A DNA stretch of 64,000 nt from NCBI RefSeq assembly GCF_900113335.1, contig NZ_FOOX01000009.1, positions 62,001 to 126,000 on the forward strand. The letters are read 5' to 3'. The position numbers were made by a program, and so were the translations under genes. A model generated the notes under the pieces. The model worked only from the letters and a program-made list of their open reading frames with translations, was not told the DNA's origin and made no database searches. Positions 18,227-26,526 of this stretch are shown here, in pieces (position 1 is the stretch's first letter; every line of letters begins with the position of its first letter). This stretch comes from Desulfotruncus arcticus DSM 17038 (lineage in GTDB: Bacteria > Bacillota > Desulfotomaculia > Desulfotomaculales > Desulfallaceae).

Positions 18227-20113
18227 ATGAATATTGATAAAAAAGTAGAAAAGGTTTTACGGCGTGTACAAAAGCCCGGCCGGTATGCCGGCGGCGAATG
18301 GAACGCTGTGCGTAAAGATTGGGTTAGCACTGACCTTAAAATGGCTTTTGCCTTTCCGGATGTATATGAAGTTGGTATGAGCCACCTGGGCCTGCAGATA
18401 TTGTATGGTTCGGTAAACAGGCGGGACGATGCACTTATGGAAAGGGTGTTTGCACCCTGGCCGGACATGGAGGAACAGCTGCGCAAGGCGGGCCTGCCTT
18501 TATTTAGCCTTGAATCCCGCAGACCGTTGCGGGATTTTGATATTGTAGGTTTTACGCTGCAATATGAATTAAGTTTTACCAATATCCTTAATATGCTGGA
18601 TCTGGGCGAAATACCTATGCGGTCAACTGAACGCCTGACAGGTGCATACCCGCTGGTTGTTGCAGGCGGGCCATGCGCTTTTAACCCCGAGCCAATTGCC
18701 GCCTTTATTGATGCCTTTGTCATCGGTGAGGGCGAGGAAGCAATTAACGACCTGCTGGACACTTATCACCAGTGGCGTATGCAGGGCGAAAATAGAAAAC
18801 AATTGCTGTTAAGACTGGCGGAAATCGACGGAATTTACGTGCCATCCCTCTATCAGGTGCAGTATAATGAAAAGGGAGAAGTTAAATCAGTTACGACGGC
18901 AGCTGAAGGAGTACCCGCCGTGGTCAAGAAGAGGGCAGTGGACAACCTGGATGCTGTATTTTATCCCACCCGGCAGATCGTACCGGCAATTGAAGCGGTG
19001 CACGACCGGGCTATGCTTGAAGTGCAGCGCGGCTGCACCAGAGGCTGCCGCTTTTGCCAGGCCGGGGTCATTTACCGTCCGGTTCGTGAAAAGGACCCGG
19101 AAACATTGTTGAGGCAAGCTCGTGAAACGCTTGCCAGCACCGGCTGGGGTGAGATATCACTTACTTCTCTAAGCACCTCTGACTACTCTCAGGTGCGGCC
19201 TTTGATAGAGGAACTTACCAAAAGGCACAGTGCTGAAAGGATCAATGTATCTCTGCCGTCTTTGAGGGTTGACGCTTTTTCAGTGGACCTGGCCAAGGAA
19301 GTGCAAAAAGTGCGCCGGTCCAGTCTTACCTTTGCTCCCGAGGCCGGCACGCAGCGGTTAAGGGATGTCATCAACAAAGGCGTAACTGAAAACGATTTAA
19401 TGGCAGCGGTAACGTCAGCCTTCCAGGGAGGCTGGCAGGCTATCAAACTATATTTTATGATTGGTCTCCCTACTGAGACAGATGAAGATTTGGAAGGTAT
19501 TGCCAAATTGGCGCGCCGGGTTCTGGAGCGGGGCCGGGAAACTGTCAGAGCCAGGGGCAGGCTAAAAGTAACGGTCAGTGTTTCTTCTTTGGTGCCCAAG
19601 TCTCATACTGTGTTCCAGTGGGAACCTCAGCATAGCATGGAAGAACTCAGGCGCAAACAGGAGTTTTTACGTCGTGAATTACGTGGACGCGGGTTGGTTT
19701 TCAACTGGCATGACCCCGAGGGCAGCTTCCTGGAGGCTGTGTTATCCCGGGGCGACAGGAAACTCGGTGACGCCATAGAAGCTGCCTGGCGTAAGGGGTG
19801 CCGTTTTGACGGCTGGTCGGAATTTTTTAACCTGGACAGGTGGCTGGCGGCCTTTGACGAAGTTGGAATTGATCCTAACAATTACGCCTACCGCCGCTAT
19901 GATTATGATGATACTTTGCCCTGGGATCATATAGGGGCCGGGGTTAATAAAAAATTTTTAGCGCGGGATCACCGCCGGGCGATAGCCGGGGAAAAAACCC
20001 CCGACTGCCGCGGCGGGAAGTGCCCGGGGTGCGGGTTGTGCCCCAGCCTTGAGATCAAACCGCGCCTGGCAGGGGGTGAAACCATTGCCCCGTTACAGGA
20101 TGTTATACAGTAA
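18227..20113 (+). CDS. TIGR03960-type B12-binding/radical SAM protein
   Basis: A 628-residue iron-sulfur enzyme. The N-terminal region (about 1-200) has the cobalamin-binding-like fold segments FPDVYEVGMSHLGLQIL and DIVGFTLQYELSFTNIL. The radical SAM core has CTRGCRFCQ (about residues 268-276). A Cys-rich tail (CRGGKCPGCGLC) suggests an extra cluster or metal site. The family almost always precedes a DUF2344 partner, as here. Its substrate is unknown; a tRNA or ribosome modification role is sometimes guessed. It has a GGAGG site before the ATG. Confidence 0.88.
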   Translation: MNIDKKVEKVLRRVQKPGRYAGGEWNAVRKDWVSTDLKMAFAFPDVYEVGMSHLGLQILYGSVNRRDDALMERVFAPWPDMEEQLRKAGLPLFSLESRRPLRDFDIVGFTLQYELSFTNILNMLDLGEIPMRSTERLTGAYPLVVAGGPCAFNPEPIAAFIDAFVIGEGEEAINDLLDTYHQWRMQGENRKQLLLRLAEIDGIYVPSLYQVQYNEKGEVKSVTTAAEGVPAVVKKRAVDNLDAVFYPTRQIVPAIEAVHDRAMLEVQRGCTRGCRFCQAGVIYRPVREKDPETLLRQARETLASTGWGEISLTSLSTSDYSQVRPLIEELTKRHSAERINVSLPSLRVDAFSVDLAKEVQKVRRSSLTFAPEAGTQRLRDVINKGVTENDLMAAVTSAFQGGWQAIKLYFMIGLPTETDEDLEGIAKLARRVLERGRETVRARGRLKVTVSVSSLVPKSHTVFQWEPQHSMEELRRKQEFLRRELRGRGLVFNWHDPEGSFLEAVLSRGDRKLGDAIEAAWRKGCRFDGWSEFFNLDRWLAAFDEVGIDPNNYAYRRYDYDDTLPWDHIGAGVNKKFLARDHRRAIAGEKTPDCRGGKCPGCGLCPSLEIKPRLAGGETIAPLQDVIQ

Positions 20114-20744
20114 AAATGGGCCGGCCAGGTTCAACTCACACCTTGACATGGTGCGAACCCTGGAACGGTCAATGCGCAGGGCGGGGTTACCCATGGCTTA
20201 TTCCGAAGGGTTTAATCCCCATCCCCGCTTTAGTTTTGCCGCGCCTCTGCCGGTTGGCTTGGAAGGCTTGGCCGAGCCTTTTGATGTTGAAATGATTGAG
20301 CCTGTTGAAAACAACGTTATTGAAGAGAAATTAAATGCGGTACTTCCGGAAGGAATCAGGGTGCACGGGGTAACCGTTGTGCCCGACAAAGCGCCTTCGC
20401 TAATGAGCGAACTAAGCAGGGCAAACTATATAGTGCATATAGATGCGGAAGATCTGCCTGCTGAATTGCCGGACAGCGCAGTGGAGGATTTTTTGAGCCT
20501 CGAACAGGTGGAAGTGTTGCGCAAGACCAAAGACGGGCGTGAGCAAATGCGTGATATCAGACCGGGAATAATAAAAATTGAAAAAGCACACGGGGATAGC
20601 GGGCTGACTTTAAACCTGGAACTAAAAGCAGGAAGCGTAATTAATATCAGGCCGGAGGATGCGCTTGGCGCCCTTTTTAAAAACGCCGGTATGGAAATTG
20701 ACAAAGCAGATTTTCAAATTACAAGGACGGAACTATTAACGTGA
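20085..20744 (+). CDS. TIGR03936/DUF2344 radical SAM-associated protein
   Basis: A protein of about 219 residues that accompanies the TIGR03960 radical SAM enzyme. The family signature is the N-terminal YSKNGPARFNSHLDMVRTLER and LPMAYSEGFNPHPRFSFA. AGGGGGTG at 20070-20077 best fits TTG 20085, giving a 29-base overlap with the upstream gene; ATG 20100 is the alternative. Translational coupling of the pair is therefore likely. Its biochemical role is not known. Confidence 0.87.
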   Translation: MPRYRMLYSKNGPARFNSHLDMVRTLERSMRRAGLPMAYSEGFNPHPRFSFAAPLPVGLEGLAEPFDVEMIEPVENNVIEEKLNAVLPEGIRVHGVTVVPDKAPSLMSELSRANYIVHIDAEDLPAELPDSAVEDFLSLEQVEVLRKTKDGREQMRDIRPGIIKIEKAHGDSGLTLNLELKAGSVINIRPEDALGALFKNAGMEIDKADFQITRTELLT

Positions 20745-20804
20745 ATATATTATTCTTGATTTAATTAACATTCCAGTTGTCCTGAATGATTGAGGGGAAA
20801 GAGC

Positions 20805-22499
20805 ATGTTTAAGGAAATTCTGATCAATGTTGGAGAAGAAGAAACCAGGGTGGCCGTTCTGGAAAACAAGGTGCTGATGGAGATGTTTATTGAGCGATCG
20901 CCAAATCAACGCCTTGTTGGAAATATTTTTAAGGGTAGGGTGGAAAATGTGCTGCCCGGTATGCAGGCTGCCTTTGTGGATATAGGCCTGGAAAAAAATG
21001 CATTTCTTTATGTTGAAGACGCCATTCCCTCCCGTAATGTAGATTCCGGGCAGAGCCAGAGTGATTCAACTCTGGGCACCAACATTTGCGATATTTTAAA
21101 GCAAGGCCAAGAGTTAATTGTACAGATCGTGAAAGAACCCATCGGCACCAAAGGGGCCCGTGTCACCACCCACATTACCCTGCCGGGACGCTATCTGGTG
21201 CTGATGCCGACCGTGGATTACATTGGTATTTCCAGGCGTATCGAGGACGAAAAGGAGAGGGATCGTTTACGGGAACTGGCCGCACGGGTTAAGCCGGACG
21301 GCATGGGTGTGATTGTTCGCACTGTGGCCGAGGGTGTGGATGAAGATGAACTGATATTTGATGCCACCATGCTGACCGGACTATGGCGTAAAATCATCAA
21401 CCGTTCCAATCACGGCCCTGTTCCCAACTTACTGCACCGGGACCTGGAACTTATCCAACGTATTCTGAGAGATATTTTTACCGAGGATGTAGACCGGTTA
21501 AGTGTAGATTCCCGCTATGAGTATGAGAAAATAATTGATCTGTTGGATATTTTGGGACCACGCCTTAAAGTAAAGGTTTTTATGGAAGAAAGAACCAACC
21601 TGTATATCGAAAATAATATTGATGCCGAGTTGGAAAAGGCACTGAAGCGGAAAGTGTGGCTAAAGTGTGGCGGCTATATCGTGATTGACCAGGCCGAAGC
21701 ACTGACTGCCATTGATGTTAACACCGGTAAATACGTTGGCAGCACCAACCTGGAGGACACGGTATTAAAAACCAATCTTGAGGCTGCGATTGAAATATCA
21801 CGCCAGCTGCGGCTGCGCAACCTTGGCGGAATAATTATTGTTGATTTTATCGACATGACCAAGGAAGAACACAGGCGGCAGGTACTTGATGTGCTGGAAG
21901 AGGAAATACACAAAGATAAGACCAAAACCAACATTTTAGGCATTACTCAACTGGGCTTGGTTGAAATGACCAGGAAGAAAGTGCGGCCCAGCCTGGCCGA
22001 GGTGCTGCAAAAAGCCTGCCCTTATTGCGACGGGCGGGGCAAGGTTTTATCGGAGGAAACAGTTGGCATCAGCATCAAACAGCAAATACAACAAATGGCC
22101 AAGCAAACCGCCGCGGAGACGATCCTGGTTGAAGCTAATCCGTTGGTGGCTGCAAGGTTGATTGGCAGTGGCGGCGCCAACCTGCGTGATTTAGAGGCGC
22201 GGATCGGCAAGAATTTGTATATCAGGGGGTCGGCCGAACAGCATATCGAGTCGGTTTCCATGCGCCCCCTTTATGACCAGGACGACATTCAGGCCCAAAC
22301 GCTGCCTGTTAAACCGGGGCAGGTACTGGAGATTAGAGTGGAGGAACCCCACGCCAACAATTACAACGACGGAATTGCCAGGGTCAACGGTTTCATCCTG
22401 GACATTGAGGGGGCCGGTTCACTGGTCGGAGAGACAATACCCGTTGAGGTGAGCAAAGTTTTTAGAACTTATGCCAAGGCCAGACTGATCCAGGCATGA
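20805..22499 (+). CDS. rng: Ribonuclease E/G family endoribonuclease
   Basis: A 564-residue RNase E/G. It cleaves single-stranded 5'-monophosphorylated RNA, including 16S rRNA precursor ends. The S1 domain (VGNIFKGRVENVLPGMQAAFVDIGLEKNAFLY) comes first, then the RNase H-like/5' sensor region. The DNase I-like catalytic part has AIDVNTG and IIIVDFIDM, and the zinc-link CPYCDGRG is at about residues 405-412. The C-terminus continues as the RNase G fold. ATG 20805 is preceded by GAGGGGAAA; the upstream in-frame ATG at 20790 overlaps that site. It precedes rplU, as in many clostridia. Confidence 0.94.
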   Translation: MFKEILINVGEEETRVAVLENKVLMEMFIERSPNQRLVGNIFKGRVENVLPGMQAAFVDIGLEKNAFLYVEDAIPSRNVDSGQSQSDSTLGTNICDILKQGQELIVQIVKEPIGTKGARVTTHITLPGRYLVLMPTVDYIGISRRIEDEKERDRLRELAARVKPDGMGVIVRTVAEGVDEDELIFDATMLTGLWRKIINRSNHGPVPNLLHRDLELIQRILRDIFTEDVDRLSVDSRYEYEKIIDLLDILGPRLKVKVFMEERTNLYIENNIDAELEKALKRKVWLKCGGYIVIDQAEALTAIDVNTGKYVGSTNLEDTVLKTNLEAAIEISRQLRLRNLGGIIIVDFIDMTKEEHRRQVLDVLEEEIHKDKTKTNILGITQLGLVEMTRKKVRPSLAEVLQKACPYCDGRGKVLSEETVGISIKQQIQQMAKQTAAETILVEANPLVAARLIGSGGANLRDLEARIGKNLYIRGSAEQHIESVSMRPLYDQDDIQAQTLPVKPGQVLEIRVEEPHANNYNDGIARVNGFILDIEGAGSLVGETIPVEVSKVFRTYAKARLIQA

Positions 22500-22513
22500 T
22501 TGGAGGATGTTAC

Positions 22514-22541
22514 TTGACAAAAACCTCCGTTATGATAAAAT
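22514..22541 (+). promoter_or_regulatory. Sigma-A-type promoter for rplU-rpmA
   Basis: TTGACA (22514-22519) and TAAAAT (22536-22541) are separated by 16 bases, just after rng and upstream of the L21 leader. Confidence 0.7.
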
Positions 22542-22559
22542 ATTTTATTGTAGACTACA

Positions 22560-22632
22560 AAAGTACCGCTCGAGACGGGTCATAAAAATGGTTTATCCTA
22601 CCCGAGTCCCGGCGAGTCCTAGGTAAAAGGGG
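22560..22632 (+). ncRNA. Probable L21 ribosomal-protein leader
   Basis: The short, GC-rich stretch between the promoter and rplU contains complementary CTCGAGACGGGT/ACCCGAGTC-type arms and a second GAGTC repeat. It occupies the place of the L21 autoregulatory leader known from Firmicutes. The assignment is by position and fold, not by a model search. Confidence 0.5.
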
Positions 22633-22642
22633 GAAACTTATA

Positions 22643-22954
22643 TTGTACGCCATAATTGAAACTGGCGGCAAGCAGTATCGTGTGTCGGAGGGTGACACCA
22701 TTTTTATTGAAAAACTGCCTGCAGACGCTGGTGAAACTTACCAGGTTAACAAGGTCCTGGCTGTGGAAAAAGATGGAGCGCTTAAAATCGGCAATCCCGT
22801 TATTGACGGGGCAAGTGTAACGCTGAAGGTCGAAAAACACGGCAGAGACAAAAAGATTATTGTTTTCAAATACAAACCCAAAAAGAATTATCGGCGTAAA
22901 AAAGGCCACCGTCAATCCTTTACCAGGGTTGTGGTGGAAAAAATACAGGCCTGA
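22643..22954 (+). CDS. rplU: 50S ribosomal protein L21
   Basis: A 103-residue ribosomal protein. [22 protein letters not shown] at the N-terminus and [21 protein letters not shown] are diagnostic. TTG start behind AAGGGGGAAAC. rpmA follows after 20 bases with no prp gene between. Confidence 0.97.
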   Translation: MYAIIETGGKQYRVSEGDTIFIEKLPADAGETYQVNKVLAVEKDGALKIGNPVIDGASVTLKVEKHGRDKKIIVFKYKPKKNYRRKKGHRQSFTRVVVEKIQA

Positions 22955-22974
22955 TTGACGGAGGTGAGATTTAG

Positions 22975-23247
22975 ATGGCACATAAGAAAGGTGTAGGTAG
23001 TTCTCGCAACGGTCGCGATTCCAAACCTAAGATGTTGGGGGTTAAGCGTGGCGACGGTCAGTTTGTTACCGCAGGCAGCATTCTGGTACGTCAGAGGGGC
23101 ACCCACATTCATCCCGGCCGCAATGTTGGCCGCGGAGGAGACGATACATTGTTTGCCATGGTAGATGGCATTGTGTCATTCCAAACCAGGGGCAAGGATA
23201 AAAAAATGGTCACTATTAAAGAAGTTGAAAAGACCGCTGCCGTATAA
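22975..23247 (+). CDS. rpmA: 50S ribosomal protein L27 without the Firmicute N-terminal extension
   Basis: A 90-residue L27. It starts directly at [15 protein letters not shown], the mature N-terminus that reaches the peptidyl-transferase centre. Most Firmicute L27 proteins carry a further eight or so residues that the Prp protease removes. Neither that extension nor the prp gene is here. GGAGGTGA precedes the ATG. A strong terminator follows. Confidence 0.97.
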   Translation: MAHKKGVGSSRNGRDSKPKMLGVKRGDGQFVTAGSILVRQRGTHIHPGRNVGRGGDDTLFAMVDGIVSFQTRGKDKKMVTIKEVEKTAAV

Positions 23248-23270
23248 ATAATAGTATATGAAATTACTGC

Positions 23271-23301
23271 AAACCCAGGGTTAAACACCCTGGGTTTTTT
23301 G
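23271..23301 (+). terminator. Terminator after rpmA
   Basis: AAACCCAGGGT and ACCCTGGGTTT form a strong stem with a TAAAC-type loop, followed by TTTTTT. Confidence 0.9.
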
Positions 23302-23534
23302 ATGGCTACGGCTCGGAGGTCAAAGTATTTGACACCTTTTTTCACTATAAAGGGAAGAATTAGGAGCGGCTAAATTTCGCTGGATAGCTAACATTTACCA
23401 CCGGACTTGCCGGGCAAGGTATCTGTGCATATACGGGATCTATCGATTATTAACCCAAACATAAGGAATAATATCAAATAATTTAGAGAAGCTAAAGATC
23501 AATGGTTACCAAAAACAGATAGGAGCAAAACTGC

Positions 23535-24042
23535 GTGGAAAAAATCCTGCACAGCATTTTCGGCTCGTTGCATATCCTGGCCGTGGAAACCTGGATCGGC
23601 AGCATGATTTACAGCATGTTTGCCGTGGCTCCGGCCTTAAAACACCTGGCACCCCCCGGCGCACGCCATCAACATGATCGCCGCCGGGCGTTTTTCATCC
23701 CTCACCTGGGGTAGTTTGGCGGTGTTAATCGTTACCGGCGTCTACGCTGTTTCCGGTAACGTGGATAAGCTGTCTCCGTTATTTGGTCAACCCGCGGGTA
23801 TCGTACTGTTTGTTAAATTGCTGTTGGTGGCGGCCCTGATTGTGATCCTGCTGTATCAGATATATACCTTAAATCCAAAAATGAAAAAAATAATCAACCC
23901 GGCCACGCCCAAAGGCCAGGAAAACGCGCTGGAAATGGCCCGGGCGGGCAACACGGCAAAATTCTGGTCCTGGACCCACCTGATCGTGGGAATAACAGTA
24001 ATTATACTGGCGGTTATTCTTGCCGAGCTTTTAGAGCAATAA
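23535..24042 (+). pseudogene. CopD/DUF2269-like membrane protein broken by a frameshift in a C6 run
   Basis: Two overlapping frames together encode one membrane protein of about 168 residues. Frame 1 starts at GTG 23535 (VEKILHSIFGSLHILAVETW, ending ALKHLAPP). It continues in frame 2 as AHAINMIAAGRFSSLTWG and three more hydrophobic segments. The switch falls in the run of six C at 23652-23657; five C would restore a continuous frame. It could be a real mutation, a phase-variable tract or a sequencing error. The four-helix pattern with HxxAxxxW resembles CopD-like copper-related membrane proteins; this is tentative. RBS TAGGAG. Confidence 0.7.
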
Positions 24043-24046
24043 GGAT

Positions 24047-24127
24047 GGGGACACACTGCCTCTTTTTGATCCATATTTTGGGAATCGAAGAAATGTCCTC
24101 GATTGAATGGGGTCAAGGAATGTCCCC
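24047..24127. repeat. GGGGACA/TGTCCCC palindrome, copy 2
   Basis: GGGGACA at 24047 and TGTCCCC at 24121-24127 bound an 81-base stretch with inner complementary arms (AATCGAAGAAATGTCC and related). It lies in the gap before the DUF421 genes. Confidence 0.45.
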
Positions 24128-24146
24128 AATTGATGGGGGTTAAAAC

Positions 24147-24845
24147 ATGGAATGGCAGGCGGTTTTTAACGGGGCGAAGGAAATACCCCTCTGGGGTTTT
24201 GCGGTGCGGGCCGCCCTGCTTTATTTTGCCCTGATCATCGGCGTCCGGTGGATGGGCCATCGTGAGGTGGGTATCCTGGCGGGTTATAACTACCTGACGG
24301 CGGCGGGGATTATGAGCGTGGCCGCCGTACGCATGGTCAGTCCCGAGGCGTCCCTCACCTCGGCCCTGGTGATCGTATTTGCTTATGCCCTGGTGAATGT
24401 ATTTTTTTCCTACCTGGATATCAAGTGGCCCAAGCTGATTGACCGGGCGCCGGTAATTCTGATTGAGAACGGCTTAATACATAAAAAGAATATGTTGGAC
24501 TCCCATGTTACCATCGATAACCTTTTAGGCCAGTTAAGGCTTAAAGGGGCGCACAACCTCTCCGAGGTGGCTTTCGCCATCCTGGAACCCACGGGTAAAA
24601 TTAGTGTGTTTAAAAAATCCAATACTTTGCCCGTAACCAGAAAACAAATGAACCTGCCGGCCAAATTTGCAGCATTGCCGGCCCTTTTAGTGCACGACGG
24701 CCAGGTGGACGGTGAAAACTTAACTTCGCTGGGGCTGAACCTGAACTGGCTAAAGGACCGGCTGGCGGAACAAGGTTTTGGCCGGGTCGAAGACGTATTC
24801 CTGGTGGCCTTGCAGCCGGACGGGACGCTTTACGTCAGTTCATAG
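24147..24845 (+). CDS. DUF421 (YetF) family membrane protein 1
   Basis: A 232-residue protein. Three N-terminal transmembrane segments (about 15-35, 42-60 and 65-88) are followed by a cytoplasmic YetF-type domain. Typical segments are IENGLIHKKNMLDSHVTIDNLLGQLRLKG and VAFAILEPTGKISVFKK. YetF proteins are found in spore-formers, in some cases in the spore membrane, but their activity is unknown. A second copy lies immediately downstream; the pair probably arose by duplication and may form a hetero-oligomer. RBS is GGGGGTT before ATG. Confidence 0.88.
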   Translation: MEWQAVFNGAKEIPLWGFAVRAALLYFALIIGVRWMGHREVGILAGYNYLTAAGIMSVAAVRMVSPEASLTSALVIVFAYALVNVFFSYLDIKWPKLIDRAPVILIENGLIHKKNMLDSHVTIDNLLGQLRLKGAHNLSEVAFAILEPTGKISVFKKSNTLPVTRKQMNLPAKFAALPALLVHDGQVDGENLTSLGLNLNWLKDRLAEQGFGRVEDVFLVALQPDGTLYVSS

Positions 24846-24848
24846 GAT

Positions 24849-24900
24849 TGGGGACATGCCAGTTAAAGCTTGGATATTCTTTTGGGGATAGGAATGTTCC
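24849..24900. repeat. GGGGACA palindrome, copy 3 (degenerate)
   Basis: GGGGACATGCC on the left and GGAATGTTCC on the right bound the gap between the two DUF421 genes. The right arm has a changed base relative to TGTCCCC. Confidence 0.4.
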
Positions 24901-24935
24901 CGATGAAACGTTCCAAATTAAGGGTGGTAAGGACA

Positions 24936-25658
24936 ATGGAACAGCTTGCCTCAATTTTCGGGGCCGTGGAAAAATTGAGCCCGTTCGGTTTTTTTGTGCG
25001 GGTACTGGGAGTAGCGGTGCTGCTTTACCTGGGCAGCCGTTTTTTGCCCCGGCGTTCGGGCGGCCAGTTCTCCGCCTACGATTTTGCTTTTTTTTGGATG
25101 ATGGGTGGTTTGATCGCCGCTCCCCTGTTTGACTCCAAAAACAGTTTTGCCTTTGTCATTATTTCAGTAACTACCATTTATATCTTGCATTACGCTATTT
25201 CTTACCTCATGGTTAAAAGCCGCACAGTGGCCCGCATTTTTGGAGGAACGGCCATCCCCCTGATACAAGGTGGGGTAGTTTTAAAACAAAACATGAAAAA
25301 AGCTCTGTTTCCGATAGAGCTTTTATTATCAGGACTGCGCCAGGCTGATGCTCCCAACCTGGCCGAGGTTGAGACAGCAGTATTGGAAACCAGCGGGCAT
25401 GTTAGCGTGCTCAAAAAAACCGATTTCCAGCCTGTGACACCCAAAGACCTGAAAATGTCCGCCCAGGAAGCAGGATTACCGGTCTTGCTGGTCAATGACG
25501 GCCGCATAGTAAAAGAAAACCTGCGGAAAATCAATAGGGATGAATCATGGCTGCGCGGCCAGCTGGAGAAATACGGCGCATTGAACCTGAAAGATGTTTA
25601 CCTGGCTGGAATTGATGGCTCAGGTCGGCTGTTTTATTCTATGGCAACTACCACGTAA
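24936..25658 (+). CDS. DUF421 (YetF) family membrane protein 2
   Basis: About 240 residues with the same build as its neighbour: three hydrophobic N-terminal segments, then the soluble domain. Paralogous motifs are LIQGGVVLKQNMKKALFPIELLLSGLRQ and VETAVLETSGHVSVLKK. The frame is open from TTG 24870. GGTGGTAAGGA before ATG 24936 gives the best start; ATG 24903 is possible. It is followed after 12 bases by the CotF-like genes, so a four-gene spore-associated operon (24147-26157) is plausible. Confidence 0.85.
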   Translation: MEQLASIFGAVEKLSPFGFFVRVLGVAVLLYLGSRFLPRRSGGQFSAYDFAFFWMMGGLIAAPLFDSKNSFAFVIISVTTIYILHYAISYLMVKSRTVARIFGGTAIPLIQGGVVLKQNMKKALFPIELLLSGLRQADAPNLAEVETAVLETSGHVSVLKKTDFQPVTPKDLKMSAQEAGLPVLLVNDGRIVKENLRKINRDESWLRGQLEKYGALNLKDVYLAGIDGSGRLFYSMATTT

Positions 25659-25670
25659 GGAGGGAAGACA

Positions 25671-25871
25671 GTGCTGACTGATCAGGAAAAAATGAACAAC
25701 GCTATGAAAATGATGCTGTTTCACGAAGAAAGCATGGCCAAAAAATATGCCGACTTGGCCCAGCAGATCACCGACCCCAAACTGCAGCAAATGTTACAGG
25801 GGATGGAGATGAGCGCCCGCAACCATTACGGCACGCTGTCCCGGAAAATGACGAGCCTGGGCATAGTATAA
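25671..25871 (+). CDS. Small helical CotF/ferritin-like protein 1
   Basis: A 66-residue all-helical protein. It has a first helix with an HEESMAKKYADLAQQ pattern, a turn at TDPKLQQ, and a second helix ending in a His-containing segment. This is the half-bundle seen in CotF-like spore-coat and ferritin-like proteins. GTG start behind GGAGGG. No metal site is complete in one chain; a dimer could form one. The role is inferred from the DUF421 neighbourhood. Confidence 0.65.
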   Translation: MLTDQEKMNNAMKMMLFHEESMAKKYADLAQQITDPKLQQMLQGMEMSARNHYGTLSRKMTSLGIV

Positions 25872-25959
25872 TTAAACTGGGTATCCATGTTGCTGACGGG
25901 TGCCAGCTAAAATGATGAAAAATAGTCCTATCAGATGAGACTTGAAAGGAGCATCAAAT

Positions 25960-26157
25960 ATGAACACTCTGGACAAATTACAGGACGCCCTGCAGGATGA
26001 AATGATGCTGCAGTCTCTGTATAACAAGCATATGGTGGATATTACAAACCCGGAAGTGCGCCAGTTGTTTACGCAAATGCGGGACACCAAAATGCAAAAT
26101 ATTACCAGGCTGCAGCAGGAAATTCAACAGATGATGCAAGCCGGCAAAATAGGTTAG
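25960..26157 (+). CDS. Small helical CotF/ferritin-like protein 2
   Basis: A 65-residue paralogue-like protein with two predicted helices, LQDALQDEMMLQSLYNKHM and the second after TNPEVRQLF. GAAAGGAG selects ATG 25960; an in-frame ATG at 25942 overlaps it. Its last codons overlap the end of the convergent PIN remnant. Confidence 0.65.
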   Translation: MNTLDKLQDALQDEMMLQSLYNKHMVDITNPEVRQLFTQMRDTKMQNITRLQQEIQQMMQAGKIG

Positions 26158-26345
26158 CTACCTATTCTATCCTTAAAATCTACTGGTCGTATTATTTGTA
26201 TCCCTTGAAATTATTTTAAACCCAACAAGTGGTCATCTCCAGAAATGATTATTTCTGCTTTAGCTTCTATTGCACATTCTAAGAACATATTATCATCAGG
26301 GTCTTCATAAATAGCGCTAAGCCGAAAATCCGGAATTATGTCCCC
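26154..26345 (-). pseudogene. Remnant of a PIN-domain (VapC-like) toxin
   Basis: The minus strand encodes the C-terminal half of a PIN nuclease: DPDDNMFLECAIEAKAEIIISGDDHLLGLK, here split by a TAA (26211-26213). It then continues in the same frame as FQGIQIIRPVDF to a stop at 26154. The acidic residues of DPDDN and SGDDHL are PIN active-site positions. The N-terminal half is gone; its place is taken by a fragment of the AAGTCTTCTTTAT repeat. No antitoxin gene is visible. It is therefore a dead toxin gene, damaged by both a repeat-associated loss and a nonsense change. Confidence 0.8.
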
Positions 26346-26350
26346 AACGT

Positions 26351-26387
26351 ATGGGTCAAAACCCAACCTGAGCCAAGTCTTCTTTAT
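26351..26387 (+). repeat. Two-hairpin element, 3' fragment (copy C)
   Basis: GGGTCAAAACCC, a degenerate ACCTGAGCC arm and the exact end AAGTCTTCTTTAT. It lies where the PIN gene loses homology. Confidence 0.65.
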
Positions 26388-26526
26388 AATTTTGTTATAC
26401 TTTTGTGACAGGTTTGATACATTTATCCTCCATAATAAATAGTATAAGTTATGAATTGCCCCGGCTTTCCGGGGTATCTTATTTAAAAATAACGCCAAAT
26501 CTGATTAGTTCGGAGTGGTCTTATAT

